Origin: Seison nebaliae
Lineage: Eukaryota > Rotifera > Pararotatoria > Seisonacea > Seisonidae
Direction: 5' to 3'
Length of the DNA stretch: 35,140 bases
Assembly (NCBI GenBank): GCA_023231475.1
Contig: JALJEE010002321.1
Coordinates: 1-35,140 of the forward strand
This document shows positions 10,521-21,484 of the stretch, one piece after another. Each line of letters starts with the position of its first letter. Positions within the stretch are counted from its first letter, which is position 1. The position numbers were made by a program, and so were the translations under genes. The notes beneath the pieces were generated by a model that saw nothing but the letters and a program-made list of their open reading frames with translations, was not told the origin of the DNA and did no database searches.

Positions 10521-11492
10521 GAATTTATAAATCGTTCTGATTATGATGAATTTCGTTCAAAATTCTACTTTCGTATGTTCCATTTGATCAATTCTTCCAA
10601 ATGTATTTCGTAGTTCTACGGACTCTTCTATCAACATGCTTGTGACTATTGAGGTGTGGATTGTTTTTGTTTATTGTGATGATTTAGTTCGTCATTGTTA
10701 GACATATTATAATAACTTTTCATGTTTCATTGTCCTTCTAACTACAGATTCAGACATTGCTGTTAAATGAATAAGTTTCATCTAGCCTAATAACTGACAT
10801 AATAATAAGGAATAATTATTTTTGACCGAATCCTTGATTTTATATAGTGAGTTAGTGAAAGTTGGTTATTTTCTTAAAATGTGAAATAAAAACTATGAAA
10901 TAGAAATGTGCTAATCAGAAATCATCCCAAAAGTATAAAAATTTACGAAGTTTATGATTTTTTCAAGTTTATAGTTTGAAATTTTTTGCTGTTACTATGA
11001 CCGAATAATATTTTTGAAATTTGAATAAAGCTTAAAATTTAAATGATTAAATTAGAAGATAATAAATTTCAATTTAAATTAATAAATTAAGTTTCTTAAA
11101 TTTATTATAAAACGTAATTAATGTGCTGGTTGGTTCAACGAGAATAGATGACAAATATAAATGAAATCATGACTGTAACATGATTAAAGAAATATTTTCA
11201 TCAATCGTTGAAATGAGGCTAAGAATTTCAATTGGGAATTTTGAATGATATCGAGGAATTTGGAAGGATGATAACTGTTTTAAAAAAACTGGAAGAAATG
11301 TGAACTGCTGTTATAAGCGAAACGAATTATAATCAAGTAATTTCTTTTTCTAAATCATCTTGAATGTATGTGGTTTTTGATTGTTCATTTTTCCTTCTAA
11401 TCTAATTGTAAGTTGGATGAGATAAATTTATTTATTTTCTTTTCAATAACAAGATCCTTTTTTATTTTTACCACTTCCAAAGAGGTGCAGAT
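10521..11492. other. Gene-free AT-rich spacer
   Basis: No coding segment recognised. It probably holds more transposon debris at its left and the COX4 5' flank at its right, where a pyrimidine stretch and ggtgcag just before the ATG could be an acceptor for a 5'-UTR intron or trans-spliced leader. Confidence 0.5.
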
Positions 11493-12403
11493 ATGTCGAA
11501 CCTTGCGAACAAGATTAAATTTGCATCGACTCGTCTCTTTTCTACTTCATCATCAGCACTTGCCGGTTTAGAGACGACGGTCAATGAAGAAACTGTTCAA
11601 CAAATGTTAAAAGATAATCCTCGCCTTAAATTACATCCGCGTATTGGTCGACGTGAAATTGTTGGGTTCGGAATTAATGGAGAACCGACTTATTTCGATT
11701 GGGCCTGTCTCCCATGTCCCGCTATTCGCTACAAGGAAGAAGACGCAAAACTTGTCGAATTGAGAAAGAAGGAGAAAGGCGATTGGAGCAATTTGTCAAT
11801 CGAAGAGAAACGTGAATTATATCGTGCCAGTTTCCGATTGACATTGGCGGAAGTTGAAGCACCAACAGGAGAATGGAAAGCAATTGTTGGACTTGTGGGA
11901 ATTTTCTTGTCGTTAACATTTTGGATGTATTATGGAATCCGAAAATCTGGTTATTATTCATCTTAAGCTAATTGAAAATTAATCAAGTGAATTCCCATTT
12001 TTCATTTATATCAAATTTCATCTTTTCTTCTTCATTTCTCCAACTCTTGGAAATATTTCATCAAATTATTCTATTTATAGTATCATCCAAATTCTCTTTA
12101 TCAATTCAAATAGTTTTTAACATTCATTCAATCTTTTCCACCATTTTCTATATATCTCATTATTCATATTTTTTCCAATATCGCGTGCACTATTTGACAC
12201 AATATGTAATTGGACATCAAAACAAAATTTTTAGAAGAAAATTAATAATTTCCTTTTTCCTTCTAGTTTATCCACCATTACCACATACGTTATCGCCGGA
12301 ATATCGTGAACAAACAATGGAACGTATGATTCGTCAACGAGTTGCACCATTGACTGGTCCAGGCTGGCAATGGGACTACGAGAAGGGAGACTGGAAACAA
12401 TAG
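11493..12403 (+). CDS. COX4: Cytochrome c oxidase subunit 4
   Basis: Nuclear-encoded subunit of respiratory complex IV in the mitochondrial inner membrane. Exon 1 is 11493-11949 and exon 2 is 12267-12403, over a 317-bp intron (GTTATT...TTCTAG, phase 1); the product is 197 residues. The start is rich in Ser/Thr/Arg without acidic residues (about 1-24), a typical presequence. The matrix domain has GRREIVGFGINGEP and the conserved block LYRASFRLTLAEVEAPTGEW (109-128), then one membrane helix (about 129-149). Exon 2 gives VYPPLPHTL and the conserved C-terminus ending WDYEKGDWK. The exon join restores the family's hydrophobic-VY-PLP-T sequence exactly. The intron is several times longer than most others here. 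Confidence 0.95.
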
Positions 12404-13000
12404 AGAATTTTGGGAGAATTGAAAATTGAATATATTTTTATTCATTTTTAAACTATTTCTTAGTGGAATGATAACTCTAATAAAACGAAAGTTATGGCAT
12501 AGTAATAATATAAGATTGTTGTTGTTGTTATTGTCGTTGTTTTTGTTGTTGATGATGACAGTATTAAAACTTTCAATGTTAATTTCCTTCATTTTACCGG
12601 TTTCTCACAAACATATTTCCCACCCAGACAAAAACACAAAAGTCCTTCTTCTCCCCCAATTTCTTTAGCAGGAACGACCAATCCGTGATTGCATTCGTTT
12701 CTATTTCGAAATGAAGAAGAATAAATTTAGATGGAAAAATTTCGTGATTAATATGAGAATCATGAAGATGAGAACTTGATTTGTCTTAAAAGAATAAATA
12801 GAATAATAAGGAAATAAATGAATTTCATGATAATTGTGAAATTGTTTTATGTAAGTTCAATATAACAATAATTTCTTTCCTGCTAATTGTGAATTGTTTT
12901 GGAGGTAGGAGAGTTTCATTCAACAGTATTCGATCGATATCCTTGAAAAAACATTTCCCCAAATATTATTTACTATTAATCGATTTACTTTTGTGAGATT
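12404..13000. other. Spacer with a TTG/GAT simple repeat
   Basis: 3' flank of COX4 and of the convergent small gene. It contains an impure TTG-type microsatellite at 12515-12557. No coding segment supported. Confidence 0.6.
12515..12557. repeat. Impure (TTG)n microsatellite
   Basis: Repeated gtt/ttg triplets ending in gatgatga. Simple-sequence repeat in the 3' flank of COX4. Confidence 0.85.
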
Positions 13001-13425
13001 TTAAGAATGATTTGTAACATGTTGTGCAATATGTTGTCGAGCAAAAAGTTCAAGTAATTCCTGTCCACTTGTATAACGATCTATATGTCTTTGTTGTAAA
13101 CGAAGGTAAACGAGGTGGTATACTGTTAAGATGAAGAAAAAATAATAAGTCCTTTTTCACTTCATCTTCAACTCAAGAGAATTGTGTAACAGCTTATTTT
13201 GTAGATGAGTGTGAATTGGAAACGGGAAAAAAGTTTCTTCTAAAAATTTAATTGGGCGTCAGTTCGTTATTGTCTCAATGTTTACCTTTTTATAGTGTGC
13301 AGGTTGGTGAAGTGAAGGGAAAAGGTAGTCGATTTTTATGAATATTTGACAATTATGCAAAAAGAAGTTCCAGATACAACACGAAATTTCGATTTTCCTT
13401 TAAAAATAGACCGAATGTCCAACAT
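13001..13425 (-). CDS. Small single-pass membrane protein from three short exons, unrecognised
   Basis: Hand-built gene of 77 residues: exon 1 13425-13381 (from ATG), exon 2 13239-13173, exon 3 13122-13001 (TAA). Introns of 141 bp (GTTGTA...TTTTTAG) and 50 bp (GTTGAA...AACAG) both fit the GTT...AG rule of the window, and phases agree (0, then 1). An in-frame stop lies just upstream of the ATG. The product has a basic N-terminus (KGKSKFRKK), one hydrophobic segment (about 23-46, FTLIYKISCYTILLIYHLVYL) and a hydrophilic amphipathic C-terminus. Exon 3 has the best coding look. Size and layout resemble small mitochondrial or ER membrane factors, but I cannot assign a family. Exon 1 is the least certain part. 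Confidence 0.45.
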
Positions 13426-13716
13426 AAAAATTTCTTCCGCTCACTTTCCCTACCGGCAGGACGACGACGACATAGATATTATTAGTTTCTTATTAAACTT
13501 CTCTCATGTACAGTATATGATGTGTGAAGGCAAGGTAAGTCCGAATAAATTGGATTCGACAACAAATACTTTGATATAGGAAGGAATTGTAATTTAAAAG
13601 AAAAACACGTTTCCATAATGACAAATGACGTTACTATAGTATCAAACGAAATTGGACACAGGATAATATTCAGAATGATTAAAGTTAATTTATTTTAAAT
13701 CAAACATTATTTTAAT

Positions 13717-16700
13717 CTACATCGAAAGTTTTATTGAACCACCACTTTTCTCCATATTATTCGTTGTCAGCAATTGTTGACCACGTTCTTTATTCTCATT
13801 CTCTTCATCTCGCATTCGGGCGAACATCTTTGTCAACTTTATGTGAATCAGATGAGCTTCCGACACATTCACTAATTGAGATTCTTCTTTTTCTATTTCT
13901 TTCTTCTTCTTCGTCTCGTCATCATCTACCAATGGAAGGTAATTCTTCAATAACTTCTCCTCCAACTCCTTCCCATGTTTCAATTGATTAATCTCATTCT
14001 GTTGATGATTCATTAGCATAGGGAATTGAGATAACAATCGTCTCCATATTCTCCCATTACCACTTCTTATCAATGGAATACGCAAATTAATCACATTCAC
14101 CGACTTGTTATATTTACACCAATTTTGGAGACTTTCTATCGTAAATTTCTGTCTCACCGAATTTAAATGAATTCGAATAAACCAAAATAAGAAAACTTCA
14201 ATTAAATTACCTCGAATATGTTTCTTCTGAACTTCACTGATATCACGACGACGTAATTCACTTCCTCGTGATGGATCGAACGGTAATTGATAATACAACT
14301 TCTTCCATGTTAATCCATCGATCTCTTTCGCTATAATCAATATGGCTTGACCGATTTCATCTGAAAAATTAAAATTAAAATTTCTTCTTTAAATTCTCAT
14401 TCAAACCGGAACGTTCGTTTATCGGAATAGTATTGAGTCGATTAGTTTGATTTATTAATGGATATCGGAAGAAGATTTTACTAATCGATGATTCACATTG
14501 TTTGAGATGAATTATCTTCTTCAATTTCTCGATACTGTTCTCCGTGTGACGTATGTCTGCTTCGATATTGAAACGATCTTGTCGAATAGCTCGACTTCCA
14601 TATAAATAGTCTTTCCAAATCACAAACAATTTCTTTATTTCATTCTCATACGATAGGAAGCGATTGTATATTCTCGTTAAATCTCTCTCCTTCTCATCGA
14701 ACTTATTGATTTCTTTCTGTACCATTTCCATTTCTCGAACTAAAAAAAATGAAGAATTTGATTATTTCTCTTATTAAATTAAATGGTTAAACTGATAGAA
14801 TCTCTCGTTTTGTTAGTTGAAGCATCATATAAATTATTACAATCCATTTTTTGTTTATTTAAAATATTATATTTTATTCGTTTCAAATATTTATTCTGTT
14901 TCTTATCAATAATTTCATTCTTCATCGCATTGAAATCATATCGATATTCTTCCAATTTCCCATCTCCAATGTTAGTCAATGCGAATGCATGTTTCAGAAA
15001 TCTTCTCAATTCTTCTTCGATCGTTTTCAATCGAGCTTGAGTTGTTCGTCGAATATAATCCAATTTCTGTTCTTTCTCAATTAATTGACTAACATTTTCT
15101 TTCTAAAAAAAAAATTGTTTATTCCAAAAAACTGACAAAATGGAAAACTTGAATTTTTAATTTTTTTTCTAAATTCAGAATATCAGTTCGAATGTGATAA
15201 ACGTAATTCTTATCCATATCAATCCAATCAGTGAGAAGTTGAATAGATTTCCTAAGAATGGCAATACTTTCCGGTATGAGGAAGAGTATTGGCCATGAAA
15301 ATGCATCAGCTCTTAAAGCAATATATTTGACAGTTGAAGAGAATTTCAATTTGTATCGTTCATCATTCTCATTCGACAATTTATTCTCTTTCTCTAAAAT
15401 CTCTTCTCGTTCGGTTGAACGAAGACCATCACGTGGTTTTGGAATATCATTCAAATCATCATAGAAAGTAAAGACTGGAGTCTCCGAATTAGAAGTGTCA
15501 TTAAATTTTAATTTTATATATTGCAACTCTTCCAATAATCGACCACTCTCTCGATTAATATGATCTTTCTTCGCTTCGTACACTTTGGGAGCTCCCATCA
15601 TTTCATTCATCCATTTCGCTTCTCTATCATTCAATTTCCTATTTTCAGCCCAACTGATGCCAGTCTTCTTTGGTGATCGAGTTGACATAGAAATAATATC
15701 ATCGTTTGCCTTCTCTCGTAAGAGATGAAGTAAATTCAATCGATTCGGATAATCACATTCTTGAATGAGTTCGAGAAAAATTTCTTGATATTCATAAAAC
15801 TCTTCGATCATTTGTCGATTACGATTATCTTCCCCCGACGAATAATTCGATTGTTGCATAAACTTCTTTTGTGTCTTCATTTCCATGTTTTCATATTGAT
15901 TGAAATATGATTGTAGATAAAATAACATAATCTCGATAACTGGTTGCAATTCTTCAGATAACGGTAAAAATAATGATGTTAAACATTCATTACATAATGA
16001 CAACATTTGTTCGAGGAGTTCCGCAGCGAATATTTGTTGATTAGTGAACATTGAAGACAATTGTTTCTTTCGTTTACTTTCTGCGTCGAAATCTTCCGTC
16101 GAATTTTCCACTTCGAGATCGAAAGTATTTCCATGAATATTGGTAGGATGAGTGATGTAAGATATCATATCGTAAGCAATTCGACTAGTACGAACTTCTT
16201 TGATTTGGAAGATGTCTTTGAGTGGAGATAACGCTTGAATCCATTGGCGATAGATATCGGTAGCGATGGAAGTTTCAATAGATGGTAATCGAATGAAATT
16301 AGAAGTCGATTCTCGAATTGATGGAATTCTCGATTCTAAATTCTCCACTAGAATATTATTGATGATTGATTGATCGTTCGTCTCGAATTTGGAGCTGAGT
16401 TGAGTGAATGCATCGTATGCATTCTCATAAGAACGATTGATGAGTTCGTTTATGATATAATTGTTAATTTCACTTGTATTGAAATAGAAATTGTTGAGGT
16501 CGTTCTCTGTTTCGAGTTTGATCAATTTCGTTTTCTTTATATTTCTACCTTGCTCATAACTGAATAATTGGAGATGTTTCAACAAGAATTCGATGGAACT
16601 AAAAGAGGAGGATGAGAGAATCAATAAATTGAGAACTTCTTGTTTGAGAGCGGCCGAATATTCTAAGACATCCGGCGTTAACTTCACTCGATTGACAATG

Positions 16701-17599
16701 GAAACACTTTTCGATTTAGTCAAATGAGAATGTCCTTCATTCTTCCGTCTCCTCCTACTAATCTCTTGTTTCGATGGATTAATTGTGACATTCGTTTGCC
16801 GTGTAATTGACGGGAGAATAGGCGACGTACATTTCGCTATCGGGATCGTGGCTAATGAGTCCCAGAGTTTGAAGTCAGCATAATTTGGTTTATTTTTCAA
16901 TGACGCATGATTCTGATATTGTCCTCCCTCCATTTCATCCATCGACGAATATTTTTCGTAAATAGAAGAAACTGTTCGCTTTGTTTCCGCCGTTCTCAAT
17001 TTCATATTCTCCCGAGTAATTTCAACATCTTTCAAACTTTCTTCCTCATCATCATCAACATCATCATCTTCCAATTCATCACCGTTATCTTCTAATAAAT
17101 TCCGCAATTTCTCCGAATTTTGCATTCGTTTCTGCAATTGCTCCCGAATTCGATCACGCTGATTTCTTTCTCTTTGTAATTGACTGCGCGAATTTTTTAT
17201 GGCTCTCGAAACCACCGTTCCCGATTTCTTATTATGCTCAAATGCTAAAGAGTCGACAATACGATGACTACTCAGTTTAGTACCATCACCATAATTCATG
17301 GAATTGGAAAGATTGTTACTAATTTCGTTCAAGTTATTCTTATTCTTTCTTCGTCTCTGTCCATCATGTCCATTCGTGTCTGGACTATCTACCAGATTGG
17401 TGATGGTTCCATTCAACAATAATCGATAAGCATAAAACTTATGTTCAATTTTATTGAGTCGATACTGAAACTCTTCCAATTTGACTTCGACACAAGAATA
17501 GAATTGAGACAGATTCTTAGGTGGAATCTGATAATTGATGAGAGATTTCAATAAATTCTCATTCTCATCATGTTTAGTTAGAGCAAAATTCAATGCCAT
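13717..17599 (-). CDS. Large coiled-coil-containing protein, unrecognised
   Basis: Four exons: 17599-15149, 15102-14793, 14739-14407 and 14360-13717, with introns of 46, 53 and 46 bp (GTTTTC, GTTTAA, GTTTGA donors) and matching phases 0, 1, 1. The product is 1245 residues. The start is the ATG at 17599. An N-terminal helical part is followed by a basic coiled segment (RERNQRDRIREQLQKRMQ, about 145-165) and an acidic run (DDDVDDDEEE). A largely helical middle follows, including a conserved-looking block LRADAFSWPILFLIPESIAIL near the end of exon 1, then a long coiled coil across exons 2-3 (IEKEQKLDYIRRTTQARLKT). The last exon (from about residue 1031) contains DGLTWKKLYYQLPF and a helical run that faintly resembles a death-domain fold; this is weak inference. 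No membrane helix or signal peptide. Possibly a cytoskeletal or ciliary protein, but no function is assigned. Confidence 0.7.
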
Positions 17600-18625
17600 T
17601 CTTTCCAATGATTATCGAAAATTTCACCTTTCCTTCACCGTCATTCGTCCTTCGATATTATTCCGCTAAAGTCAAATTCTTCTTTCTTGTTTCTATTTCC
17701 TATAATTGCTTAGCAACTAACACTCATTGGTTGGATGTTAGCTTTATTCCATTTAATGTTTCTTTTCAAGGTTCGATCTAATACTTTCAATCTAGTATAG
17801 AGCAGATTCATGACTTTCTTTCTCATAAGACAATTCTAAATTTTCATATTCGCTACTACAAAATTATTAGTTCTTATTATTATTTTCATGAATGTTTCCC
17901 CCACATTACTCCTCACTTATTGTCTCAAACCTTTAACTGTTTTATCTCATAACATTCGTTTGTTGACATTGAATAGTAATCGATAGGAAATTATTATTAA
18001 AAAAACATTCTGTCTGAAGAATTGTAGTTTCTTCCGTTTTGAGCTAACGGAAATTTAATTTAGCGTAACCGACCAATTACCTGAATGAAATAAGGAAATT
18101 CTCTTATAAATTCTCCCAATGTCAATTACGATTGAACTGCTTTATAAATTGGTTAATCGAATCTTATTGATAAATTTGTTTAATCCATACTCTCTTTCCT
18201 TTAAAACATTTGTTTTTCTAATCTTCCATTATAATAATATATTACCCATTTATTCTTTCAAATTATTCCGTATAATGTTTCTGTGGACAGTTTTAGTTGT
18301 GCAATTTCCAATTAATTTTTTGAAATTATTTTATCAGTAACTCAACAACAGTTGAAGATTTACTTATTTCCTACAAGTTCTACGTTAGCTCAAGTTAGTT
18401 AAAGTTATATTTAATATTTCATTTTAGATTGAAATATCTCAATTTAACTATCAAATTAACTTATTCTTCTGGTAAGTCTTCAAGTTAACTTCTGTATTAT
18501 TACTAATTATACTATTACTTAAATATAATTAAATACCAATTAATCTTCCTCAATTCTCCAACATCAGATATAGATAGAACGACGATTATTTATGTAACGA
18601 ATGAGGAAAAAGGAGAAAATGAAAA
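17600..18625. other. Spacer between divergent genes
   Basis: AT-rich 5' flank of the large minus-strand gene and the small plus-strand gene. A GGTTCGATC box at about 17772 resembles a tRNA B box but has no matching A box or stem. No coding segment supported. Confidence 0.55.
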
Positions 18626-19284
18626 ATGAAAATAAGAATGAGTAAGAAAGGAGCAATACAAACTGCGCCGTATGAAGCACACATTATGGAAACTGGCGAA
18701 GCGTTCAGGAGGCATACAAGACGGTTCTCGTTGGAAGACAAGCTGTGACCCGAATCAATGTTCCAGTAACGGGCCATGATGGTACAGCAATAACTTTCAA
18801 CGTGGCAGAATAACGCCACCATAAAAGGCGCCATGTTCCGAGAGACAAATTATTTTGGTAAAAGTCTGTTTGAACGCCACAGAAAAAAAATTTTTTTTGA
18901 CTGAAAATAAACGTATACGCATTTGAAACGATTCTGAACATGATAGTGTTTTTAAAATTTCAATTTTCGAATTTCTAAAAAATTTAGTTCAAAAAACTTT
19001 TCGAAAAATTTTAGGCTTAACTCAAAGAGATTGTCTTCGGACTATATCCCGGTTTCTTCTTCAGAAGAAGAGCTAGAAGAAGAATTAGTCAATCAATCAG
19101 AAACACCAACTACTACATCATCATCATTAGCCTTATCTTCACCGAATAATATCGTGAAGGCGGTATTGGCGACGTCGTCGAAATTGACGAAACCGTTGCG
19201 GTGAGGTCAAAAAAGATGATAGGAATGACATAAATTCTCAATTTTATTTCCTTCATTGATAGCGGTATGGTAGCCTTTGTATAA
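18626..19284 (+). CDS. Small Ser/Glu-rich protein, exon structure partly uncertain
   Basis: Exon 2 (19015-19194) and exon 3 (19263-19284) are well supported: exon 2 has clear coding character (SSDYIPVSSSEEELEEEL, then a Ser/Thr-rich tail) and a 68-bp GTTGCG...GATAG intron joins it in phase to MVAFV and a TAA. The stop overlaps the AATAAA at 19283-19288, so the 3' UTR would be very short. Exon 1 is less sure: an ATG at 18626, after an in-frame stop, opens a frame ending EAFRRHTRRFS; phase-compatible donors are at 18724 or 18730 (both GTT) or 18745 (GTG), giving an intron of 270-291 bp. Exon 1 sits in a GC-rich island unlike the rest of the window. Roughly 95-105 residues, hydrophilic, no family recognised. 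It could be the tail of a longer protein. Confidence 0.4.
18655..18885. other. GC-rich island with overlapping open frames
   Basis: This stretch is visibly richer in G+C than its surroundings and is open in two minus-strand frames (18586-18834 and 18705-18941) and in parts of the plus strand, for example the segment encoding VTRINVPVTGHDGTAITFNV. Flanking DNA is poly-A/T. It could be a foreign or transposon-derived insertion, or a conserved exon read in a frame I have not resolved. Confidence 0.5.
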
Positions 19285-19843
19285 TAAAACCAAGACCTAC
19301 GATTATCTGAATATCATCTATCATTCATTGAATAAACTAATGTTGCACTTTATTACTGTATTACCATTTTTTTAACAAAATTTTAATATTAATAAAGTAC
19401 ACCCAAACATATAATTTTCAAATTTTGACCTTTTACATTTTTCCAATCCGATTCAATTCAACCAAGCAATAATTGCCAATATTAATTCATCAAACAAGAG
19501 TTTAATTATTCTATTTATTAATTAAAAATTTTGCAACATATAAAATTTATTAATAATGAATAAAATTTTTAATTTTTCAGTCAGAAACTTATTTTGGAAA
19601 TGTTATGTTGTATGTTTTAAAAACAGTTTAAAATTTTTTTTAATTAAAGAAATTTGATTTAACAATAATGATAGATTTTAAAATTATACAGATATGTCAT
19701 AGATAAATCAATGATAAGAAAAGATGACCTTGTAGTCATTTTGTCATTAATTAATTTGATCACATAAATTTCTCATCAAAATTTTGACGTATCTTTATTT
19801 AAAAATTAATATTCCGTTCTATAACAGAAAAATCATTGATTAG
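19285..19843. other. AT-rich spacer
   Basis: No coding segment supported. Several AATAAA-like boxes and poly-A/T runs. Confidence 0.5.
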
Positions 19844-19971
19844 GGAAATTATGCTCAAATGAAAGAAATTTTCATTTGGCAGATGAGGGAATATGCGAAG
19901 AAATTTCGGAGGAACGACTTTTACATAACTTAAACTTACTGTTAGAGACATGTGGACAAAGTAGAAGATAA
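19844..19971 (+). CDS. Possible terminal exon of an unresolved gene
   Basis: After an acceptor-like gattag, one frame encodes about 42 residues with good coding character (NERNFHLADEGICEEISEER, then LLHNLNLLLETCGQSRR) and ends in TAA, which overlaps an AATAAA as in two other genes here. I found no upstream exon or ATG in the same frame. Amphipathic, helical composition; no family recognised. A chance open frame is the main alternative. Confidence 0.3.
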
Positions 19972-21484
19972 ATAAAATGGTAAGAATAATTTCTTAAGTA
20001 TAATAATTCATATCGGAATCGAACGTGGGAGGGTATGAAACATTTGAATTAATGGAGGAGAGTATAAAACTGAATAATAGATAATTCTTATACGTATAAT
20101 TGAAAACATTCGTTTTATGAAATAATTATAATTGTTCTTACAAAACTTTTTATAATCAAATTCTTTCTGTCCATAGCGGTAAGTATGTCATTTAATATAT
20201 TATTCCATTATTGGTAGACATTATGCGGTTTCCTCTTGTTGTGTATAATCGATATCATAATTCTTCTTATCTCTCTAAATGAACGGTAATGTTGATGGTG
20301 CATAACAGACACAATATCAATATCAAACACAAGTGCCCAAATTATCTTCCGTCAACTGGATGGTTACCTTTTTATTATTAATTATTGAAATGGAAAATTA
20401 TTTATAGTTCTATGCTTCATAACTTTTATATTTGAAACATCGATATTATTAGCTCATTCCTCCTTATATTTATTACTTATTCTAATTCCTCCTATAAATA
20501 ACTATTATTTCCCCATATAAAATTAAAGTATCACGATTTGTGTCAATATCTTACTCACCTTGATGATTAACCAATATCATACAGCAATCATTTGAGTTCA
20601 CAGAGAATTGATGTATGAGATTGAAAATAATTCCATTAATATGTGACCATTGTGAAGTTATTCGTCATGGACATGATGTCATTGTAAAATTGTTAGGCAT
20701 TCACATCAGAAATAAGATGGAATTAAAGTAAGATAATTGAATTAGAACATTTCTTTAACAGGATATTGACGGCAAGAATTCCATCTTGCATCATTGGATT
20801 AATCATTATATGTCTTTTTTTTTGATTTTGTCAAAAAGTTTTGATGATATCAGATAGTCTAATACATTTCATATGATGGGTGTAAAAAGCAGAACGATTC
20901 TCTTAAACAGAACAAATACTGCTGTGCAACTATTCCGTCTTGAGATTAGTGAGACGGAGAAATTATTTAATTCGAAGAAGATATGGGCAGTATATTTTCA
21001 AAAAAATTAGAAGAATTTAATTTCGTTTCTGATGAGAATGGAATTTCCACAAAGAATTCCAGTAGAATTATAGAGCAATAAAATTTGCGTGATGTGATTA
21101 ATTCGCAGCATTTACTTATAACATTCGAATGATGTATCAATTAGATAGCAAATAAGTTAGAATAATGTCTGCATTGTTGTGAAGTTAGTTTTGTCCTTAC
21201 ATCACATATGGCTGAATGAAAATGGATTAATTCGCTAAAAAATCCATTTGATACATGCGAAACATATATTATTCATTCATTGCTTGTGCGTACAGATGTG
21301 TATGTATTATCTTAATTTCCATAATACTTGCAGTAATTGATTGAGCAATAGTAATAAATTAATAGATTAACTCAAATAATAATAAAACTTTTTTATTTTC
21401 ATTATTCACTAAACAACAATATCTATTATTTTGTTGACTTTAATATTTCCTGTAAAATAGAGATTTAAGTGTTGGTTAAGCACG
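19972..21484. other. Gene-free AT-rich spacer
   Basis: About 1.5 kb upstream of the claudin-like gene. I see no coding segment, RNA gene or strong repeat. Confidence 0.5.

Noticed and set aside
11972-12403. Longer frame that includes the end of COX4 exon 2
   Set aside because: Its first two thirds are the pyrimidine-rich COX4 intron; only 12267-12403 is coding, and the spliced join restores the COX4 family sequence.
13355-13579. Plus-strand frame of about 74 residues opposite the small three-exon gene
   Set aside because: Overlaps exon 1 of the minus-strand model, has no recognisable motif, and its neighbours do not extend it; left out as likely chance.
17769-17779. GGTTCGATC box suggestive of a tRNA gene
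   Set aside because: No A box at the right distance and no foldable acceptor or anticodon stem.
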